The position numbers and the translations under genes are program-made. The notes beneath the pieces are model-generated. The model saw only the letters and a list, made by a program, of their open reading frames with translations, was not told the DNA's origin and did no database searches. A DNA stretch of 8,798 nucleotides from positions 1 to 8,798 of the forward strand of contig JAKAGC010000122.1 of the NCBI GenBank assembly GCA_021817755.1, given 5' to 3'. Of the stretch, positions 6,690 through 8,798 are shown in pieces; positions within the stretch are counted from its first letter, which is position 1; each line of letters begins with the position of its first letter. The DNA is from Acidobacteriota bacterium. Lineage in GTDB: Bacteria > Acidobacteriota > Aminicenantia > UBA2199.

Positions 6690-8798
6690 TCAAGGTTTAA
6701 TATCAATTGAAATAATATAAATATACCCCTTATATTTAAAAGTTAATTCATAATTTCCAACAAAACCCGGTCCCGGGATCCAGTAAAATCTTCCCTCTTC
6801 TTCATCTATAGTTGAACCTGCCGGGAGTTTCGATAAAGCTATTACTTTTTCTTCAACTCCATTTTTCTTTGATGGTCTATTCTCACTGAATCCAATTTCC
6901 ACTCGTTCCAATTCCTTTAATTCAATTTTCAGAATGCCGCTTTCATTCGGGTAAATCCATTCCAAACCTTCCTTTTCATTATAACCTTTTTTTATTTTTA
7001 AAGGCCAGGTAGTATTTATTGGGTAATTGGTACCATTAGATATTTTTTCCATAGATTCCCGAGCACTAACATCAGTATTTACCCAGGGATTTTGAATAGA
7101 GAAAAAACGGCTCCCTATACCTCCGATATTCCCATAATTATCAATGGCAGTCCAATGAATCGAATGGATTCCGTTCGAAAACATAGTCGTGTTTAATGAA
7201 AAATAACCTCCTGCACCCTTACTGTTTTTATATCCCGGGAAATACCCAGCAATATCTTCACGGTAATTATTATATCTTGGATGTCCAATCGCTTTTCCAT
7301 CGATCCAGACATTAATAGTCGCCCCATCCTGGGCAATTATACCAGGAGAAGGTGTTAGCGCCCATCCCGCATTCATGTACTCGCTTCCCCTTATCCATTC
7401 TCCCGGTGAAGGTGTATCAATAGCTCCAAATGGCATTGATGAATCCTTATTATTGCAGATAATCGTATGTGAACCAAGTGTGACTCCGTTTCCTTCAACA
7501 TCCCATGCCTCTGCATACAAAGTAAAGGTTCCATTTCCATTATTAGGAAGCATATTCGTTAACAACACATACCCCCATCCCGAACGGTAACAATCCGGGT
7601 AATCCCCATATATCGCTTCAATATCCTTACGCGCCCCTTCAACAAAAATTGCATCTCCAATATAAATTTTTTCCCCCTCTTCTCCCTCAACAGCAGCTCT
7701 ATAAATTTTTACCGATTCTATATTAACATCGTCCAAAGCCCATCCTGTAACCGGGATACTCCCGCTTACTATAACCCCATCCCCGGGAGTCTCAAAGTAC
7801 CCGAAAGGAGCTTCTCCCTTTTCTACGATTTTTAATGTCACATCGATTTCTGTTGGAGAATTCAGTGCACCCAGAGCTATAATTTTTATTTTTCCCTTAT
7901 AGGTTCCTTCAGGCATATTTGAAGGAGATATCTGCACTTCTAACGTCCCGCTTCCCACTCCCTGTGGTGGAGTAATCATTAACCAATCATCAGTCGTAGA
8001 GGCAGTCCATTCGAAAATACCATTTCCCCAATTCGAAATTTCCACCCTTTGCGCATAAGTATATTTATCTCCTACCCGTGAAAAAGTGAGACTGTTTCTA
8101 TTTACTACCAGGGAAGGAGGGACCATATTGTCCGAAATCGCAAGCGTTACTACCGTATATCCTTGTTTACAGCAACTATTAACCGTTTTGAAGCTGATTA
8201 TCGCGCGGTAAATTCCTCTAGCCATTCCCATTGTGTTACATTTCACACCAATAACTCCACTCCCAGTTCCAAAAAATGGTGTCAATTCAATCCATGGATG
8301 ATCCGATGAGGCAATCCATGTCAGCCCTTCGCTCCCACCTTCTCCTTCTGCATCCACATATAATGTTTGTTCCCCCGGAATAGTACCCACCCCCGTTTCA
8401 AAATTCAATGTGTCACTCGCAGGAACCACCCCTTTTGAAGTCAAATTTTGAATAGAAAAATAGCGATCTGAGAAACTCTTTGTATCACCTTGCTTCATAC
8501 GAATCCGGTAACCATCACTGCACGCGATATTCGATGGAATTTCCCAAATGTAACTACCCATAACTGCTGAAACTGTGGCAATCTCTGTACAAAAAGTACT
8601 CCCCCTTAATAAATCCAGCATCACCTCCCCAACAATTCCTCGTTGCATCCAGACAATTTTTATTTTATCGTTTTCACCCACTGTATAAAGATCATCTCCA
8701 TCAGGTGACACTATCGTAATACCCGTAGTAAGATTGTCGCCAATTTTAAATATAAATAAAGGACTGCTTATTCCATTTGTCATGTACAACCATTCATG
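6690..8798 (-). CDS. Large multidomain Ig-fold surface or secreted protein (N-terminus outside window)
   Basis: The frame stays open through the right edge (His-Glu-Trp-Leu before the Tyr-Met at about 8786), so the true start and any signal peptide are outside; the TTG at 8789 is not a convincing start. Numbering from that TTG: a Kre9/KNH-like domain at about 24-113 (ITIVSPDGDD, IKIVWMQRG, YIWEIP, YRIRMKQGD, FSI); two BACON-like domains at about 122-219 and 225-323, with WIELTPFFGTGSG and WLMITPPQGVGSG; two related Ig-like modules at 328-445 and 453-566, marked by PFGYFETP/PFGAIDTP, GWALDD/GWALTP, FVEGARKDIEAIYGDYP and YREDIAGYFPGYKNSKGAG; a linker; and a C-terminal putative-Ig segment at about 650-699 with LPAGST, FYWIPGPGF and YELTF. 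There is no visible catalytic domain, membrane anchor or sorting motif at the C-terminus. Likely an extracellular binding or adhesion protein, possibly glycan-binding; this role is inferred from domain types only. It is convergent with the amidohydrolase gene and probably unrelated to it. Confidence 0.85.
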   Translation of the reverse strand, partial: HEWLYMTNGISSPLFIFKIGDNLTTGITIVSPDGDDLYTVGENDKIKIVWMQRGIVGEVMLDLLRGSTFCTEIATVSAVMGSYIWEIPSNIACSDGYRIRMKQGDTKSFSDRYFSIQNLTSKGVVPASDTLNFETGVGTIPGEQTLYVDAEGEGGSEGLTWIASSDHPWIELTPFFGTGSGVIGVKCNTMGMARGIYRAIISFKTVNSCCKQGYTVVTLAISDNMVPPSLVVNRNSLTFSRVGDKYTYAQRVEISNWGNGIFEWTASTTDDWLMITPPQGVGSGTLEVQISPSNMPEGTYKGKIKIIALGALNSPTEIDVTLKIVEKGEAPFGYFETPGDGVIVSGSIPVTGWALDDVNIESVKIYRAAVEGEEGEKIYIGDAIFVEGARKDIEAIYGDYPDCYRSGWGYVLLTNMLPNNGNGTFTLYAEAWDVEGNGVTLGSHTIICNNKDSSMPFGAIDTPSPGEWIRGSEYMNAGWALTPSPGIIAQDGATINVWIDGKAIGHPRYNNYREDIAGYFPGYKNSKGAGGYFSLNTTMFSNGIHSIHWTAIDNYGNIGGIGSRFFSIQNPWVNTDVSARESMEKISNGTNYPINTTWPLKIKKGYNEKEGLEWIYPNESGILKIELKELERVEIGFSENRPSKKNGVEEKVIALSKLPAGSTIDEEEGRFYWIPGPGFVGNYELTFKYKGYIYIISIDIKP

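Overview
The window comes from a moderately A+T-rich bacterium. Shine-Dalgarno sites precede nearly every gene, and one promoter looks like a standard housekeeping (sigma-70-type) promoter. The Ig-like 'GWALDD' modules combined with Kre9/KNH-like and BACON-like domains in the right-hand protein remind me of Acidobacteriota and Aminicenantes-type genomes. That is an impression from memory and cannot be settled here.

Left half (1-4265, minus strand): a tight three-gene operon, read right to left. It starts from a strong promoter at 4312-4340 and encodes (i) the fused adenosylcobalamin-dependent isobutyryl-CoA mutase IcmF, (ii) a cysteine-containing DUF6125-type protein 16 bp downstream, and (iii) the N-terminal third of a Leu/Glu/Phe/Val dehydrogenase homologue, joined to (ii) by a 4-bp ATGA overlap and cut by the window edge. 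On paper this resembles a valine to isobutyryl-CoA to n-butyryl-CoA module. However, the dehydrogenase homologue lacks both hallmark lysines of the amino-acid dehydrogenase active site (Lys68 is Glu and Lys80 is Asn in leucine dehydrogenase numbering). It is therefore unlikely to be an ordinary leucine/valine dehydrogenase. This is the most interesting point of the window.

Middle (4266-6365): a 334-nt, very T-rich divergent intergenic region, followed by two plus-strand genes. The first encodes a putative winged-helix DNA-binding protein of unknown role. The second encodes an amidohydrolase-2-type TIM-barrel metal-dependent hydrolase.

Right (6366-8798): a 324-nt intergenic region between convergent genes. 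It holds a strong hairpin without a U-tract and a 34-codon stretch that looks like the tail of a decayed gene. Beyond it lies a large, probably extracellular, minus-strand multidomain Ig-fold protein whose N-terminus is beyond the window. No tRNA, rRNA, CRISPR array, insertion sequence or cobalamin riboswitch was seen.
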